Shown in pieces: positions 61,939 to 64,000 of a stretch of DNA of 64,000 nt. A model generated the notes under the pieces. The model was not told where the DNA came from. It ran no database searches and worked only from the letters and a program-made list of their open reading frames with translations. Source of the stretch: Ancylobacter gelatini (GTDB lineage: Bacteria > Pseudomonadota > Alphaproteobacteria > Rhizobiales > Xanthobacteraceae); NCBI RefSeq assembly GCF_022601675.1, contig NZ_JAKVIL010000007.1, positions 1 to 64,000 on the forward strand, given 5' to 3'. Each line of letters begins with the position of its first letter. The first letter of the stretch is position 1. A program made the translations under genes and the position numbers.

Positions 61939-63498
61939 GTGACGACCTATCTCCTCGCCATCGACCAGGGCACCACCTCCTCCCGCGCCATCCTGTTCCG
62001 CCCCGACACCACCATCGCGGCGCAGGCGCAGCAGGAATTCCCGCAGCATTTCCCGACCTCCGGCTGGGTGGAGCACGAGGCCGAGGACCTCTGGCGCACC
62101 ACGCTGGACACCTGCCGCACCGCCATGGCCCAGGTCGGGGCGCAGGCGCGCGATATCGCCAGCATCGGCATCACCAACCAGCGCGAGACCACCGTGGTGT
62201 GGGACCGCTCCACCGGACAGGCGATCTACCGCGCCATCGTCTGGCAGGACCGCCGCACCGCTGAACTCTGCGCGCGGCTCAAGGCCGAGGGTCATGAGCC
62301 GATGGTGACCGCCCGCACCGGGCTGATTCTCGACCCCTATTTTTCCGGCACCAAGATCGGCTGGATCCTCGATCACGTCCCCGGCGCGCGGGCGCGGGCG
62401 GAGCGCGGCGAACTGGCGTTCGGCACGGTGGATTCCTGGCTGCTCTGGAAGCTGACCGACGGGCGGGTGCACGCCACCGACGCCACCAATGCCTCGCGCA
62501 CGCTGCTGTTCAACATCCACACCGGCGAATGGGACGACGATCTGCTGGCGCTGCTGCGCGTGCCGCGCTCGCTGCTGCCGGAGGTGAAGGATTCCTCCGC
62601 CGATTTCGGCGCCACCCAGCCGCGCTTCTTCGGCGGGCCGATTTCCATTGGCGGCATCGCCGGCGACCAGCAGGCGGCGACCGTTGGGCAGGCCTGCTTC
62701 TCGCCGGGCATGATCAAGTCGACCTACGGCACCGGCTGCTTCGCCTTGCTCAACACCGGCGCTACGGCGGTCACCTCCGGCAACCGCCTGCTCACCACCA
62801 TCGCCTATCAGATCGACGGCCGGCGCACCTACGCCATCGAGGGCTCGATCTTCGTCGCCGGCGCGGCCGTGCAGTGGCTGCGCGACGGGCTGAAGATCAT
62901 CGAGAACTCCGCCGACAGCGAGGCGCTGGCGCGCGCCGCCGACCCGGCGCAGGCGGTCTATCTGGTGCCGGCCTTCGTGGGTCTGGGCGCGCCCTATTGG
63001 AACCCGGATGTGCGCGGCGCGCTGTTCGGCCTGACGCGGGCGACCTCGCAGGCGGAAATCGCGCTCGCGACGCTGGAAAGCGTCTGCTACCAGACCGTCG
63101 ACCTGATCAACGCGATGCATGCCGACTGGCAGGGCGCCGCAACCGCCCGAGCCGCACCCGCTGGCGCCGCACCCGCTGGCGCGGCCTCCACCGGAACGAC
63201 CTCGAATGGCGCGCGCACGGTCCTGCGCGTCGATGGCGGCATGGTCGCCTCCGATTTCACTATGCAGCGCGTCGCCGACCTGCTCGCCGCGCCGGTTGAC
63301 CGGCCGGTGGTGCGCGAGACCACGGCGCTGGGCGCGGCCTATCTCGCCGGGCTGAACGCCGGCGTGCTGCCGGACCCCGCCCATTTCGCCGATCGCTGGC
63401 GGCTCGATCACCGCTTCACGCCGGCCATGTCGGCGGCAACCCGCGCCCGCAAGCTCGACGGCTGGCACGACGCGGTGCGCCGCCTCACCGCGCCCTGA
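61939..63498 (+). CDS. glpK: Glycerol kinase
   Basis: A 519-residue FGGY kinase. [14 protein letters not shown] (residues 7-20) is the phosphate loop, [13 protein letters not shown]-like and [11 protein letters not shown] hold the catalytic Asp243, and [13 protein letters not shown] is the C-terminal signature. It phosphorylates glycerol at the 3-position, using what the glpSTPQV transporter brings in. The start is GTG 61939. An Ala/Gly/Thr-rich insertion of about 20 residues (near 399-424) precedes VDGG where E. coli GlpK has a short loop; it is encoded partly by a 15-base tandem repeat. Confidence 0.95.
   Translation: MTTYLLAIDQGTTSSRAILFRPDTTIAAQAQQEFPQHFPTSGWVEHEAEDLWRTTLDTCRTAMAQVGAQARDIASIGITNQRETTVVWDRSTGQAIYRAIVWQDRRTAELCARLKAEGHEPMVTARTGLILDPYFSGTKIGWILDHVPGARARAERGELAFGTVDSWLLWKLTDGRVHATDATNASRTLLFNIHTGEWDDDLLALLRVPRSLLPEVKDSSADFGATQPRFFGGPISIGGIAGDQQAATVGQACFSPGMIKSTYGTGCFALLNTGATAVTSGNRLLTTIAYQIDGRRTYAIEGSIFVAGAAVQWLRDGLKIIENSADSEALARAADPAQAVYLVPAFVGLGAPYWNPDVRGALFGLTRATSQAEIALATLESVCYQTVDLINAMHADWQGAATARAAPAGAAPAGAASTGTTSNGARTVLRVDGGMVASDFTMQRVADLLAAPVDRPVVRETTALGAAYLAGLNAGVLPDPAHFADRWRLDHRFTPAMSAATRARKLDGWHDAVRRLTAP
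63151..63180 (+). repeat. Two perfect 15-base tandem repeats inside glpK
   Basis: GCCGCACCCGCTGGC occurs twice in a row (63151-63165 and 63166-63180), encoding AAPAG twice. It lies in the loop insertion before the VDGG motif. Slippage could vary its copy number between strains. Confidence 0.9.
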
Positions 63499-63546
63499 GG
63501 CGCGGGGGTCGATCCGCGGCCCTGAGGCGCGGGCGGCCGATCCGCG
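63492..63546. repeat. Near-perfect 27/28-base tandem duplication at the glpK 3' end
   Basis: GCCCTGAGGCGCGGG-N6-GATCCGCG-like units occupy 63492-63518 and 63519-63546. The first copy contains the glpK stop codon; the second is the downstream copy. It fills the space between the convergent glpK and dihydropyrimidinase genes. Confidence 0.85.
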
Positions 63547-63551
63547 CGCTT

Positions 63552-64000
63552 TCAGACCAGCGCGCTGATCTCGCGCGAGAGATAGCTGCCCGAGCCCTTG
63601 GCGCCTTCCAGCGCGCCCTCGCGCACCATCACCTTGCCGCGCACCAGCGTGGTCACCGGCCAGCCGGTGATCTCCAGCCCTTCATAGGGCGTGTAGTCGC
63701 TGCCGTCCTTCAAGAGGTCATGGGTCAGGGTCTGCCGGCGCTCCGGGTCCCAGATCGCGATATCGGCATCGGCGCCGACGGCAATGGTGCCCTTGCGCGG
63801 GTAGAGGCCATAGGCCTTGGCGTGGTTGGTGGCGGTCACCGCGACGAACTGGTTGATGTCGATCCGCCCCTTCATCACCCCTTCCGAGAACAGGATCGGC
63901 AGCCGCGCGCCCACGCCCGGAATGCCGTTCGGCACCCAGCGGAACGAGGTGCGGCCCTTGGGGGTGAGCTTGCCCTGCGGGTCGTCATAGCGGAATGGGC
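63552..64000 (-). CDS. Dihydropyrimidinase/D-hydantoinase, C-terminal part (partial)
   Basis: The gene enters from the right edge and ends at 63552. The visible 148 codons read FRYDD, then GRTSFRWVPNGIPGVG, RLPILFSEGVMKGRIDIN, TATNHAKAYGLYPRKGTIAVGADADIAIWDPERR, which is the C-terminal region of bacterial dihydropyrimidinases. It is distinct from the D-hydantoinase at 38318, whose equivalent region reads SGVPGLETRLPLLFSEG. Probably part of a reductive pyrimidine degradation locus beyond the window. Confidence 0.93.
   Translation of the reverse strand, partial: PFRYDDPQGKLTPKGRTSFRWVPNGIPGVGARLPILFSEGVMKGRIDINQFVAVTATNHAKAYGLYPRKGTIAVGADADIAIWDPERRQTLTHDLLKDGSDYTPYEGLEITGWPVTTLVRGKVMVREGALEGAKGSGSYLSREISALV

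Overview
The window is a GC-rich stretch of chromosome that looks like an alphaproteobacterium of the order Hyphomicrobiales (a Xanthobacteraceae-like relative is my guess). Supporting signs are an alphaproteobacterial RpoH, a glpD-glpSTPQ-U-V-glpK glycerol locus of the rhizobial type, an HWE-family histidine kinase, a short-Q-loop CydAB oxidase, and many LysR and GlxA-type regulators beside ABC transporters. I see no CRISPR array, rRNA, phage module or intact insertion sequence.

Layout. 1-5.7 kb: the tail of pntB, a CBS-domain protein, rpoH, rluD head-to-head with a small membrane protein, tRNA-Glu carrying the decayed end of a serine recombinase, and an epimerase/MarR pair. 5.8-12.8 kb: a LysR gene, an unrecognised protein, a broken quinone-oxidoreductase gene, then a tight three-gene operon of a YdeP-like molybdoenzyme and cytochrome bd-type oxidase subunits. 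13.2-15.2 kb: a RidA protein, a cupin and a homoserine dehydrogenase-like enzyme. 15.2-21.8 kb: a signalling cluster of CHASE3/GAF hybrid kinase with three receivers, CheR, CheB, a receiver-HWE kinase and a lone receiver, with no chemoreceptor.

22-42 kb is the most distinctive part, devoted to nitrogen compounds. One block holds a PLP aminotransferase, two GlxA/AraC regulators, a ThDP enzyme, a cyclic-amidohydrolase-like protein with an altered metal site, a broken SDR gene and an MFS transporter. Three of its upstream regions share the word TGTCGCAT-NN-YGCA, and two of these have a second TGTCG 21 bp further on, as expected for an AraC-type operator. Next come a carbamoylase-type M20 hydrolase, a PuuE-like deacetylase and a complete betaine/choline-type ABC importer, divergent from a LysR gene. 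Then comes an operon for a D-amino-acid route: FAD oxidase, RidA, D-hydantoinase and N-carbamoyl-D-amino-acid hydrolase.

42.6-49 kb: a hydroxyisobutyrate-dehydrogenase-like enzyme, a Liv-type binding protein, an AA_synth (DUF1185) protein and livGFHM. 49-54 kb: a Tat-exported metallo-beta-lactamase-fold protein with a divergent LysR, a secreted fasciclin protein, a YigZ-like protein and an AbrB-family membrane protein. 54-63.5 kb: the glycerol locus, preceded by repeated TTTCGTTT-type boxes. The window ends in a truncated dihydropyrimidinase gene on the minus strand.

Most calls rest on reading protein motifs by eye; nothing was searched against a database.
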